A stretch of DNA of 64,000 nt from Paenibacillus dendritiformis (GTDB lineage: Bacteria; Bacillota; Bacilli; Paenibacillales; Paenibacillaceae): the NCBI RefSeq assembly GCF_945605565.1, contig NZ_OX216966.1, positions 6,192,001-6,256,000 of the forward strand, written 5' to 3'. The notes beneath the pieces were generated by a model. That model was not told the origin of the DNA, searched no databases, and worked only from the letters and a program-made list of their open reading frames with translations. Shown in pieces: positions 43,704 through 54,348 of this stretch (positions are counted from its first letter, which is position 1; every line of letters starts with the position of its first letter). A program made the position numbers and the translations under genes.

Positions 43704-43883
43704 TCAATCATTGCGGTAGCAATAATAATTAGTAATGAAATAATGCGACAGCGGCAAGGAGGACTGCTGGACTTCCTCGCTGCTCGAATGATAGTACAGG
43801 TCCAAAAATACGGGAGACAGCGGATAAAACGCTGTGTACTCCATCGTCTCGTCTGTCTCGTGTTCGACCTTGTTCATCGCCAT
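43704..43883 (-). CDS. Small unknown acidic/aromatic protein, 59 residues
   Basis: The translation MAMNKVEHETDETMEYTAFY, then PLSPVFLDLYYHSSSEEVQQ, ends ITNYYCYRND. AAGGAGG lies 9 bases before the ATG, an excellent ribosome site, and codon use resembles real genes here. It starts 25 bases after the malate synthase stop in the same direction and is followed by a terminator, so it may be the last gene of the glyoxylate operon. I recognise no family. The many Tyr residues and the lack of a signal or membrane segment are the only visible traits. Confidence 0.75.
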   Translation of the reverse strand: MAMNKVEHETDETMEYTAFYPLSPVFLDLYYHSSSEEVQQSSLPLSHYFITNYYCYRND

Positions 43884-43907
43884 ATGCGTGAACCTCCTTA
43901 TGCGAAA

Positions 43908-45506
43908 TTAGGATAAGTGCATATAACCCGGTTGGGTCAAAAACGGCTCAAATGTATCCGCAACTGTCATATCGCGGAACAGAGAGGCAGCCAGCGTCAG
44001 CCGGGAGCCCGGGACTTGCTCTTCGCCGAGGCGAAGGCGGAGATTCTCCAGCTCTTCCTGAAAGATGCGATCGAAGAGTTCGACCGTTACTTTGCGCCCA
44101 TCGTCGAGCACGCCCCGCGGATGGCGAATCCACTGCCACAGCTGGGCTCTCGAAATCTCGGCGGTCGCGGCATCCTCCATCAGATGGTTGATCGGCACCG
44201 CGCCCATTCCACGCAGCCATGCCTCCAAATATTGAATGCCGACCGAAATGTTCATTCTCACGCCAGCCTCAGTAATCGGCCCTTGAGGAACCTCCAGCAA
44301 ATCCGCCGCGGTGATCTCGCGTTCCGGCAGCTTCCCGAGCTGGTTCGGTCCCGGCATATGGGCGTTGAACACGTCCATGGCGACTGGCACGAGACCGGGA
44401 TGCGCCACCCATGTGCCGTCATGGCCGTTCTGCGCTTCCCGCAGCTTATCCTTCCGCACCTTCTCCAGCGCCGCTTCGTTCGCCGCCGGATTGTTCTTGA
44501 TCGGAATCTGGGCCGCCATGCCCCCGATGCAGTAGGCTTGACGCCGATGGCACGTCTGGATGGCCAGCAGCGAATAGGCCGTCATAAAAGGCGATTCCAT
44601 CGTCACGATCGCCCTGTCGGGCAAAATGACGTCCGGCTTGCTCCGAAGCTTCTTGATATAGCTGAAAATGTAGTCCCAGCGCCCGCAATTCAAGCCGGCC
44701 GCGTGATCGCGCAGCTCGAACAGAATCTCATTCATTTCGAAGGCGGCCAGAATCGTCTCGATTAAGACGGTAGCCTTAATGGTGCCGTGAGGAATGCCCA
44801 GCTCCTGCTGCGCGAATTTGAACACGTCATTCCACAGCCTCGCTTCCAGATGACTTTCCATTTTCGGAAGGTAAAAATAAGGGCCGCTTCCCTGCCGAAT
44901 CAACGTCTTCGCATTATGAAAAAAGTAGAGACCGAAATCGAATAGCGACGCCGAGATCGGCTGCCCGTCGATCAACAGATGCTTCTCTTCCATATGCCAG
45001 CCCCGCGGCCGCACCTTGAGCACGGCCGGTTTCTCGTTCAATTCATAGATTTTGCCCGCCTCGTTCACGAACCGTATCGTCCGGTTCACCGCATCGCGAA
45101 GATTGACCTGGCCTTCCAACGTGTTGGCCCAGGTTGGGGAATTGGCGTCCTCGAAATCGGCCATAAACACTTTAGCGCCCGAGTTTAACGCATTGATAAC
45201 CATTTTGCGATCCCCGGAGGGACCTGTAATTTCCACCCTCCGATCCTGCAAATCGGCCGGGATGGACGGAACTGTCCAATCGCCGTTCCGGACCTGTGCC
45301 GTCTCCGCCAAGAAGTCCGGCCACTCGCCCGCGTCCAATCGTTGCTGGCGCTCGTCTCTCATTCGGAGCAGTTCCTTGCGCCGCTTCCCGAACCGCCTTT
45401 CCAACGACGCCACAAATTCCAGCGCTTCAGGCGTCAAGATGATGCTGTGCGCTTCCGAGCTGCAATCCCCTTTCAATTCACGGTGTGACTGGCTCACACG
45501 GTTCAT
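43908..45506 (-). CDS. aceB: Malate synthase A
   Basis: A 532-residue glyoxylate-shunt enzyme that joins acetyl-CoA and glyoxylate to malate. Typical malate synthase A motifs are present: [85 protein letters not shown], and [15 protein letters not shown]. Length matches the ~530-residue class. The ATG at 45506 lies 8 bases after AAAGGGGG and 49 bases after the isocitrate lyase stop, so the two genes are one operon. Confidence 0.96.
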   Translation of the reverse strand: MNRVSQSHRELKGDCSSEAHSIILTPEALEFVASLERRFGKRRKELLRMRDERQQRLDAGEWPDFLAETAQVRNGDWTVPSIPADLQDRRVEITGPSGDRKMVINALNSGAKVFMADFEDANSPTWANTLEGQVNLRDAVNRTIRFVNEAGKIYELNEKPAVLKVRPRGWHMEEKHLLIDGQPISASLFDFGLYFFHNAKTLIRQGSGPYFYLPKMESHLEARLWNDVFKFAQQELGIPHGTIKATVLIETILAAFEMNEILFELRDHAAGLNCGRWDYIFSYIKKLRSKPDVILPDRAIVTMESPFMTAYSLLAIQTCHRRQAYCIGGMAAQIPIKNNPAANEAALEKVRKDKLREAQNGHDGTWVAHPGLVPVAMDVFNAHMPGPNQLGKLPEREITAADLLEVPQGPITEAGVRMNISVGIQYLEAWLRGMGAVPINHLMEDAATAEISRAQLWQWIRHPRGVLDDGRKVTVELFDRIFQEELENLRLRLGEEQVPGSRLTLAASLFRDMTVADTFEPFLTQPGYMHLS

Positions 45507-45555
45507 AGGTCGAACCCCCTTTTTTAAAATGGCTGAAATGCTGAAATATGGTTCA

Positions 45556-46839
45556 TTAGCGGGTGAATTGCTCCTGCTCGGTCGAACCTGCCAACGCCGT
45601 CGTGCTGGCCAGGCCTCCGGCAATAAGCTGGGTCACTTCGTCAAAATAACTGGCTCCCACTTCCCGTTGGTGGCGGACCGCTTCATAGCCTTCCGCCTCG
45701 CTGGCGAATTCCGCTTGCTGCAGCTCGGAGTAGGCTTCCATCCCCCGCTCCTTGTACCCTTTCGCCAGACGGAACATGCTGTGGTTCAATGCATGGAAGC
45801 CGGCCAAGGTGACAAATTGGAACTTATAGCCCATGGCGCCAAGCTTCTGCTGGAAGGTGGCGATCTCCTTGTCGCTCAGCTTCCGTTTCCAGTTGAAGGA
45901 TGGGGAACAGTTATACGCCAGCAATTTGCCGGGATAGCGGGCGTGAATGGCTTGCGCGAATCGTTCGGCCTCCTTCAGATTCGGTTCGGCGGTCTCGCAC
46001 CAGACCATGTCGGCATAAGGGGCGTAAGCCAGGCCCCGCGATATCGCTTGATCCAGTCCCGCCCTTACATAATGGAAACCTTCCACTGTGCGTTGTCCGG
46101 TCAGGAAAGGCCGATCGTTGTCGTCGATGTCGCTGGTGAGCAGCTGCGCCGCATTCGCATCCGTCCGGGCAATCAGCACCGTATCCACCCCCATCACATC
46201 CGCCGCCAACCTCGCCGCGATCAGATGACGAATCGCCTGGCCCGTCGGCAGGAGCACCTTGCCGCCCATATGGCCGCATTTCTTCTCTGAGGCAAGCTGA
46301 TCCTCCAGGTGGACTGCCGCCGCTCCCGCTTCGATCATGGCCTTCACGAGCTCGAATACATTCAGCGGCCCTCCGAAGCCGGCCTCGGCATCCGCGACGA
46401 TGGGCGCGAAGAAATCGATGTCGTTCTTGCCCTCGGAATGCTGGATATGATCGGCGCGCTGCAGCGCCTGATTGATTCTCTTCACGACATGAGGAACGCT
46501 GTTCGCCGGATAGAGACTCTGATCGGGATACATTTGTCCGGACAGGTTCGCGTCCGCCGCCACCTGCCATCCGCTGAGATAGATGGCCTTCAGTCCCGCT
46601 TTGACCTGCTGAACGGCTTGGTTGCCGGTCAGGGCCCCCAGCGCGTGGATATAATCTTCCGAATGAAGCAGATCCCACAATTTCGCGGAACCTCGCTGGG
46701 CCAATGTGTATTCGATTTTCACAGACCCCCGCAATCTCAGCACGTCTTCCGGCGAATAAGGACGCCGGATGCCTTGATACCGGGTTCCAGACCAATGCTC
46801 CTTCATCTGCCCGAGTTCCGTTCTCCCATTCTCTCTCAT
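45556..46839 (-). CDS. aceA: Isocitrate lyase
   Basis: A 427-residue enzyme that splits isocitrate to succinate and glyoxylate. The active-site loop [15 protein letters not shown] is intact, as are [46 protein letters not shown] and [15 protein letters not shown]. Length fits the short bacterial class. The ATG at 46839 is 6 bases after GGAGGAGG. It lies between a tiny zinc-finger gene (37 bases upstream) and malate synthase. An upstream array of palindromes suggests specific repression. Confidence 0.96.
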   Translation of the reverse strand: MRENGRTELGQMKEHWSGTRYQGIRRPYSPEDVLRLRGSVKIEYTLAQRGSAKLWDLLHSEDYIHALGALTGNQAVQQVKAGLKAIYLSGWQVAADANLSGQMYPDQSLYPANSVPHVVKRINQALQRADHIQHSEGKNDIDFFAPIVADAEAGFGGPLNVFELVKAMIEAGAAAVHLEDQLASEKKCGHMGGKVLLPTGQAIRHLIAARLAADVMGVDTVLIARTDANAAQLLTSDIDDNDRPFLTGQRTVEGFHYVRAGLDQAISRGLAYAPYADMVWCETAEPNLKEAERFAQAIHARYPGKLLAYNCSPSFNWKRKLSDKEIATFQQKLGAMGYKFQFVTLAGFHALNHSMFRLAKGYKERGMEAYSELQQAEFASEAEGYEAVRHQREVGASYFDEVTQLIAGGLASTTALAGSTEQEQFTR

Positions 46840-46876
46840 CGCCAATCCTCCTCCATCGATTTGAATTTCGTTCGAT

Positions 46877-47041
46877 TCATGCTTCCTGCTCCAGATAACC
46901 GTTGCCGGAGCACCGGCTGCAAGGCAGAACCCGCCTGCCCTCGCATAGCGGGCAATCATGATGTTCCTGGCCTTCAGCCATCGGGCTCATGCATTTGAAG
47001 CAGTCCAAATCGCCATTGCCGCTGCATACGGGACAATCCAT
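46877..47041 (-). CDS. 54-residue DnaJ-type zinc-finger protein leading the glyoxylate operon
   Basis: A tiny protein with four CxxC pairs: [24 protein letters not shown] and PCSRCSGNG. Two are full CxxCxGNG motifs as in the DnaJ cysteine-rich domain, so it should bind two zinc ions. There is no J domain. The ATG lies 6 bases after GAGGGGGTG. It is the first gene before aceA-aceB. Small proteins of this shape, such as anti-TRAP, can act as regulatory partners; a role in the operon's control or in folding of its enzymes is possible, but not shown. Confidence 0.8.
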   Translation of the reverse strand: MDCPVCSGNGDLDCFKCMSPMAEGQEHHDCPLCEGRRVLPCSRCSGNGYLEQEA

Positions 47042-47061
47042 GCCGTGCACCCCCTCATAAC

Positions 47062-47156
47062 TGTTATATAACAAAACTGTTTTGTTGATGTCATTATATA
47101 ACACTGGAAAGAACTGTTCAATACTGTTTTTAAATATTTTTATTGTTATATAACAA
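47062..47156 (-). promoter_or_regulatory. Three GTTATATAAC palindromes upstream of the glyoxylate operon
   Basis: Sites: TGTTATATAACA (47062-47073), ATTATATAAC (47093-47102, one arm base changed) and TTGTTATATAACAA (47143-47156, a perfect 14-bp palindrome). Centres are 30 and 52 bases apart, close to three and five helical turns, so regulator dimers would lie on one face of the DNA. The first site lies 21 bases before the zinc-finger start codon. Confidence 0.7.
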
Positions 47157-47277
47157 AATGGGCAGTATTCCTTAGATAGAGCGCTTCCAGCCGAGAATGT
47201 AACAAAGCCTGCACCTTGGGTCACAAGATACAGGCTCCTCCGGGAACAGGCTTGCTTCAACGACCGCCGCCCCATGC

Positions 47278-47306
47278 AAAAAGCCGCAGCTTGATGCTGC
47301 GGCTTT
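47278..47306. terminator. Hairpin AAAGCCGCAGC-TTGAT-GCTGCGGCTTT
   Basis: An 11-bp perfect stem with a T-run on minus. The same stem and loop recur at 48261-48285. It lacks an obvious gene to end, unless it served the decayed gene in the region or a lost minus-strand gene. Confidence 0.6.
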
Positions 47307-47428
47307 CAGACTGGCGACAAAGTCCTGTCGACAGTCTTTTTTCTTAGGAAGGCGGGGCCAGGGAAGGCAGAACAGGTTAGGTTAGGGCAAGTTGGTCCGC
47401 GCATGAAGCAAGCTGGTCCCCGCATGAA

Positions 47429-47612
47429 ATTGCTGCACAGGCGCAGCATTTTTAACCTCAATAGTCTAAATTCCGAGAAAATCCTGCAAAATTACATTAT
47501 TTCGCCATTTTAAACGCTATTTATGCCTCGCCGCACGGTAATTGCTGTATTTTTGCAGTAATCGTATTTTCGCAACCTCGTGTCAATGAAATTGCTGCAT
47601 TCTTGCAGTATT
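47429..47612. repeat. Four units of the CTGCA-TGCAG repeat family, ~50-60-bp spacing
   Basis: Units near 47429 (ATTGCTGCACAGGCGCAGCA), 47481 (AATCCTGCAAAATTACATTA), 47541 (ATTGCTGTATTTTTGCAGTA) and 47591 (ATTGCTGCATTCTTGCAGTA). The last two are in the opposite orientation to the array at 8.3 kb. Confidence 0.6.
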
Positions 47613-47795
47613 GGCGGAGCAGATGACTAGGGTGGCGGGAGATACTGCTGCTTTAGGGGAGTGGATGACCGGAGCTGCAGACATTCTGGCCGGGAACGAT
47701 GGAAGATGATATGGAGATGTATTTCGGAGCGGCTGCGCGCCAAGGCGGATCATCACCATCCGCTCGCCGCGGCTGAATGATGAATTTTTGCGTTC

Positions 47796-48145
47796 TGCCG
47801 CAGCAATCCGTGTTTGCCGGACTTCATACCGCTTCATTTCTATCCGCATGACCATATTGAGGAGGTGCTTCACGCCGAACTGGCCGCTCCGCTGGGGCTC
47901 CCTTTGCATCGGTACCGCTGAATATTGGAGGAGTTCATGGGGATCTCTCCAAATCCGGTGTATTTGCGGGACATGCTTGCGCAGGAGATGAAGCTGCTGG
48001 CCAGCAAAGGCTGTCCGACAAGGTGATTCTCACGGAATGGAATCGACCGCCTATCAGGGAATTGACAAATGACACCGTGTAACAAGGCGGCCTATCTCGG
48101 CAAAGCCATTGTCGACAGTCTTGTTTTTTATAAGATAATATTTCA
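47796..48145 (+). pseudogene. Decayed GH39 beta-xylosidase-like gene fragment
   Basis: In one plus frame the sequence reads LPDFIPLHFYPHDHIEEV, then a TGA, then ISPNPVYLRDMLAQEMKLLA; after a frame change it reads DKVILTEWNRPPIRELTNDT, and after another CNKAAYLGKAIVDSLVF. These pieces line up with the catalytic part of GH39 enzymes, in which TEWN carries the nucleophile Glu and NDT(C)xKAAY follows. One stop codon and two frameshifts make it non-functional. The 5' and 3' parts of the gene are missing. Confidence 0.72.
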
Positions 48146-48260
48146 ATCATTCACTGCATTAATATAGTATAATATAAAAAATTCCGTATTTCTAAATAAG
48201 GATAAAAAACGTAAAGAACTCCTGCGGTTGCAGTATTCGCGGGAGTTTGTCTTCAATATG

Positions 48261-48285
48261 AAAGCCGCAGCTTGATGCTGCGGCT
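48261..48285 (-). terminator. Terminator after the FMN/FAD reductase gene
   Basis: AAGCCGCAGC-TTGAT-GCTGCGGCTT, a perfect 10-bp stem with TTTC following on minus. It is identical in stem and loop to the hairpin at 47278-47306. Confidence 0.75.
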
Positions 48286-48312
48286 TCGCTTCGGCTTCTT
48301 TCCCATTGCTAT

Positions 48313-50534
<2,222 letters not shown>

Positions 50535-50570
50535 ACAAAAAAAGCTGCAGCCCCCGCCAGGCTGCAGCTT
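50535..50570 (-). terminator. Terminator after the GH95 gene
   Basis: On minus AAGCTGCAGCC pairs with GGCTGCAGCTT and is followed by TTTTT. Confidence 0.85.
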
Positions 50571-50574
50571 CCCT

Positions 50575-53031
50575 TTATCCGCCCGCTTCAAACGAGGCGG
50601 GCGTGACGAGCAAGGGCGTATTCGCCTTGCACCTGAACGCCCGCTCCTGCCCGCGGTACCGGACGAGGCATTCCCCGTCCGCATCGGGCGCCACTTCGGC
50701 CGCGGCCAGCGCCCCATCCCTCCATGCCAGCGATACCGTGAAGCCGCCCCGCGCGCGCAGTCCCCGCACGGTGCCGCTCGGCCATTGGCGAGGCAGAGCC
50801 GGCAGGAGGTGGATGCCGCGATGGCTCTGGAGCAGCATCTCCGCGATCCCGGCCGCAGCTCCGAAGTTGCCGTCAATCTGGAATGGCGGATGCGCGCAGA
50901 ACAGATTGACGTAAATGCCGCCATGATGATAATTGGCGCTTCCCTCTTCCTCGATGACATGCAGGAAGTTGTTCAAGATGCGCAGCGCGTGGTCCCCGTC
51001 CAGCAGCCGCGCCCATACCGCCATCTTCCAGCCCATGCTCCAGCCTGTGCCTTCGTCGCCGCGAAGCTCCATCGTCCGGGCGATCGCGCGCAGAAGCTCC
51101 GGGTTATCCTCAAGCGCGAATTGCGAGCCGGGATACAGACCGTACAGATGGGACAGATGACGGTGCTTCGGATCGGCTTCGGCGTAATCCCGCTCCCATT
51201 CCATCAGCTGCCCGCGGGCTCCAATCCGCGGCTGCGGCAGCCGCAGCGCCGCGGCCTCGCAAGCTCGGGCAAACGTGTCATCGAGGCCGAGCACATCGTT
51301 GGCCTGCTTCACGATCATCCATAAATCATACGCGATCTGCATATCCATCGCGCTGGACTGCGATACGGTGCAGGTCTGCTTCTCCCCCTCCTCCGCTCCG
51401 GGAATGAGGAAGGCGTTCTCCGGCGAGACGGAAGGGCTCGTCATCAGGCGGCCATCCTCGTCCTCCTGCACCACCCAATCGAGCAGGAAGGCCGCCGCTC
51501 CGCGGAGAAGCGGCCAGGCCCGCTCCGCCAGGAACGCCCGGTCCCGCGTATACTCGTAATGCTCCCACAGATGGCGGCACAGCCAGGCGCCGCCCATCGG
51601 CCAGTACGCCCAGGAGGGATCGCCGGACGGGCCGACATTGTGATTGCGCCATTGATCGGTCATCGCATGCGCCATCCAGCCTCCGCAGCCATAATGGACG
51701 CGGGACGCGGCCGCGCCGGTAACGGCCAGCTCCTCCATAAGCCGGAACAGCGGGTCATGGCACTCCTGCAGATGGCATACCTCCGCCAGCCAATAATTCA
51801 TCTGCAGATTGATATTCAGATGATAATCGCAGTTCCAGGGCGGCTGCACCTCGTCGTTCCAGATGCCCTGCAGATTGGCGGCCTGCGTGCCGGGCCGGGA
51901 GCTGGAGATGAGCAAATAGCGGCCGTATTGGAACAAGAGCGCATAGATTCCGTTGTCGCTTCCCCCGGCGCCAATGCGCCGCAGCCGTTCATCGGTCGGG
52001 AGCTTGCGGCCGGCATCATCCGCATCGTCCAGCTCCAGCGAGACCCGCTCGAACAAGCGCCGGTAATCCTGGATGTGGGCATCCAGAAGCTGCCCGTAGC
52101 TGCGGCGGAGCGCCTCCTTCAACACGGCATGGCAGCGCTCAGCCGGAGGAACGGCCGCTTCGTCAGGCATCCGATCATAGCCTCGGAAGCTGGTTGCCGC
52201 CGCGAAGAGCAGCGTGACCGCTCGGCCCCCGCCAATCTTCAGCCGGTTATCGATACAGCGTACCCGGGTCTCCCCGTCCTCCTCCAGCACGGCCATCTTC
52301 ACGGCGAAGCGGAGAGCCCGCCCCGATTCTTCGCTCTCCGCGCCATCCCCGTCATAGGCAATAGGCGGGACGGCGGAGTTGTTATGATTCCGTACCCGCT
52401 GCGGACAGCGTCCCGTCATAACTAGTCCGCCCTCGTCATCCGCCGCTACGCTATGCTCTAGCCGCGAGTCGAGCGACACGGTCACGCGCACGCCGTAAGG
52501 CGAATCGCTCTCCAGACGCACCACCATGACCTGATCGGCAGCGGAGACGAACACGGTCCGCTTCTCCAGGCTGTCTCCCGCCTGGCAGGAAGTTACGGCC
52601 AGCGCCTGCTTCAGCTGAAGCTCCCGCTTATACGCCGGCGCAGCCGGCTTCCCGCCAGCCGCCCCGCCTGTCGCCTCCGGGCCATCGAACTCCAAATAAA
52701 CGTTCCCGAGCGGCTGGTACGGCTGAATGCCATGGCCTTCCGTTCCGACCATGCGCGTACCGATGAGCTCCATCGCCTCCGCATACTTCCCGGCATGCAG
52801 CAGCTGTCGCGCTTCCGGCAGCAGCTCTCCCGCCGCAGGATTATACTCGCTGACCGGATGCCCTGCCCACAGCGTATCCTCATTGAGCTGGATTCGCTCG
52901 CGCCGGACACCGCCGAACACCATCGCCCCGAAGCGCCCATTGCCAAGCGGCAGCGCTTCCGTCCACTTGTCCGCGGGCCGCGTGTACCACAGCTTCAAGT
53001 CTTCGTCACGTGCTGTCTTGCTCGTTGCCAT
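50575..53031 (-). CDS. Alpha-L-fucosidase, glycoside hydrolase family 95
   Basis: An inverting fucosidase (1,2-alpha-L-fucosidase type), 818 residues. The N-terminal domain has LWYTRPADKWTEALPLGNGR and NEDTLWAGHP; the catalytic (alpha/alpha)6 barrel includes LQGIWNDEVQPPWNCDYHLN and INLQMNYWLAEVCHLQE, where the Asn/Asp cluster acts, and IDGNFGAAAGIAEMLLQSH near the C-terminus. There is no signal peptide, so it should work in the cytosol. It is about 47 kb from the GH29 fucosidase and has no transporter beside it. A few family members prefer galactose or other sugars, so the exact substrate is uncertain. Confidence 0.93.
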   Translation of the reverse strand: MATSKTARDEDLKLWYTRPADKWTEALPLGNGRFGAMVFGGVRRERIQLNEDTLWAGHPVSEYNPAAGELLPEARQLLHAGKYAEAMELIGTRMVGTEGHGIQPYQPLGNVYLEFDGPEATGGAAGGKPAAPAYKRELQLKQALAVTSCQAGDSLEKRTVFVSAADQVMVVRLESDSPYGVRVTVSLDSRLEHSVAADDEGGLVMTGRCPQRVRNHNNSAVPPIAYDGDGAESEESGRALRFAVKMAVLEEDGETRVRCIDNRLKIGGGRAVTLLFAAATSFRGYDRMPDEAAVPPAERCHAVLKEALRRSYGQLLDAHIQDYRRLFERVSLELDDADDAGRKLPTDERLRRIGAGGSDNGIYALLFQYGRYLLISSSRPGTQAANLQGIWNDEVQPPWNCDYHLNINLQMNYWLAEVCHLQECHDPLFRLMEELAVTGAAASRVHYGCGGWMAHAMTDQWRNHNVGPSGDPSWAYWPMGGAWLCRHLWEHYEYTRDRAFLAERAWPLLRGAAAFLLDWVVQEDEDGRLMTSPSVSPENAFLIPGAEEGEKQTCTVSQSSAMDMQIAYDLWMIVKQANDVLGLDDTFARACEAAALRLPQPRIGARGQLMEWERDYAEADPKHRHLSHLYGLYPGSQFALEDNPELLRAIARTMELRGDEGTGWSMGWKMAVWARLLDGDHALRILNNFLHVIEEEGSANYHHGGIYVNLFCAHPPFQIDGNFGAAAGIAEMLLQSHRGIHLLPALPRQWPSGTVRGLRARGGFTVSLAWRDGALAAAEVAPDADGECLVRYRGQERAFRCKANTPLLVTPASFEAGG

Positions 53032-53156
53032 CGCTTCTCACGCTCCTTGCATGCTCAGGTTCACTGTCATGTCACGATGTGCTTCATTTCCCGGGAAGCT
53101 GCGCCTACGGTCTGCTGCGGCATTTCCATAGAGGCTCGGAACGCACGGAATCAGAG

Positions 53157-54257
53157 TTATCCGCCTGCACGATGCAGCGGGGAGCTTTGATTGAAAAAAG
53201 AGGCTGTTTTCTCTGCTTCGCGGCTGAGCTCGGCCCGCCAACCTCCATCTCCCTCTCCAAACAGGCACACGTCTACTTTTTTTCCTTTTACTTTCCATGT
53301 TCCCGCTATCATGCCGTTGATCAGGACAGCCGCATGGACATGGCCCGCCGCGCCATAAATTTTTTTATAATACTCGCTTTCCATATAAAACTTTTCTTTA
53401 TGCCCCAACAACAACGGATCGAATTTCGGCAGCAGCTTTACCGCCGGAATAGCCTCCGTACTGTTCGTTCTATATATGTTTTTATTATCGTACAGATCGC
53501 CAATCGAAATGAGATCGGCACTGCTATTTTTCAATATTTTTTTCGCCAGCGTGACCGTTATCCCTGACCAGTACGCAAAATCCTCGGCTCTTGCCGGACC
53601 ATAAGCCTGCAAATAACGCAATAGAATGAGGCCAAGCGCTTCTTCCTGATCATACATATGATAGATGTCGGGCTGGTCCTGCAGCCACGAGCTTGTAAGA
53701 TGGAATGCGATGTCCGGCTCAAGCGGGTTCCCGTGAATCACCATCCGCTTATAAGACAAGTCCTTTAATATCCCGCCCCACGGAGACAGTAAATAGTCTA
53801 TGAGAGCGGTCTCGCATTTCAACGATGCGTTCAAATCCGCTTTTAACTGTTCTCGCGTCTTCGGTCCATCGGACAAGGAAGAGAGCACCGCCTCGGAGAC
53901 AAGCTGCTTGTCATATTCGGTCACATGCTGCTTCAGATACGTTCCCCATCGGGTCATCCATTCCGTACCGAACGCGCTCCACATCACAGCGGCATCCGCT
54001 GTACGCATCAGATGCAATGTGCCTCTGAGCGACCACGTCCTGATTATTTTTTTCTCGTCCTCCATTAAGGACTTGATTTCATTCAAGGATACCTTGCTCT
54101 GCAGTCTGCACTGTATCGCCAGTAAGGAATGGCTGAAGATCTGTGACTGAATTCCGAACTCGTGTTCCAGCAAATCCATGACATGGGCAAGGGAGTTTTC
54201 TTGCGACAGTTTTTGTCTGTGCAGCAACTCTTGGCATCTGCTCCTCGTGTCCACCAT
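53157..54257 (-). CDS. Winged-helix DNA-binding protein of the AlkZ/AlkX family
   Basis: A 366-residue protein of the HTH_42 family. The motif GIQSQIFSH (Gln37, Gln39) corresponds to the QxQ catalytic motif of the DNA glycosylase AlkZ, and RTWSLRGTLHLM is the best-kept family signature. Such enzymes unhook interstrand crosslinks or alkylated bases; some protect producers from their own DNA-damaging natural products. The ATG at 54257 is 4 bases after AAGGAGG. The gene looks lower in GC than its GH95 neighbour, which could mean recent transfer. It may form a unit with the serine hydrolase gene upstream. Confidence 0.82.
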   Translation of the reverse strand: MVDTRSRCQELLHRQKLSQENSLAHVMDLLEHEFGIQSQIFSHSLLAIQCRLQSKVSLNEIKSLMEDEKKIIRTWSLRGTLHLMRTADAAVMWSAFGTEWMTRWGTYLKQHVTEYDKQLVSEAVLSSLSDGPKTREQLKADLNASLKCETALIDYLLSPWGGILKDLSYKRMVIHGNPLEPDIAFHLTSSWLQDQPDIYHMYDQEEALGLILLRYLQAYGPARAEDFAYWSGITVTLAKKILKNSSADLISIGDLYDNKNIYRTNSTEAIPAVKLLPKFDPLLLGHKEKFYMESEYYKKIYGAAGHVHAAVLINGMIAGTWKVKGKKVDVCLFGEGDGGWRAELSREAEKTASFFNQSSPLHRAGG

Positions 54258-54348
54258 AATGCCTCCTTCCGATTTTCCGATCCCAGGCAGCCGGATAACG
54301 CTGCGCACAGGAACAGCTTCGGTCTCCCTGCATGCCAGCTACCAGAGC

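Larger units (their letters stand above)
47157..47795. other. Gene-free region with hairpin and palindromic repeat units
   Basis: It holds a hairpin at 47278-47306, four units of the CTGCA...TGCAG repeat family (47429-47612) and no gene I can support. Confidence 0.5.
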
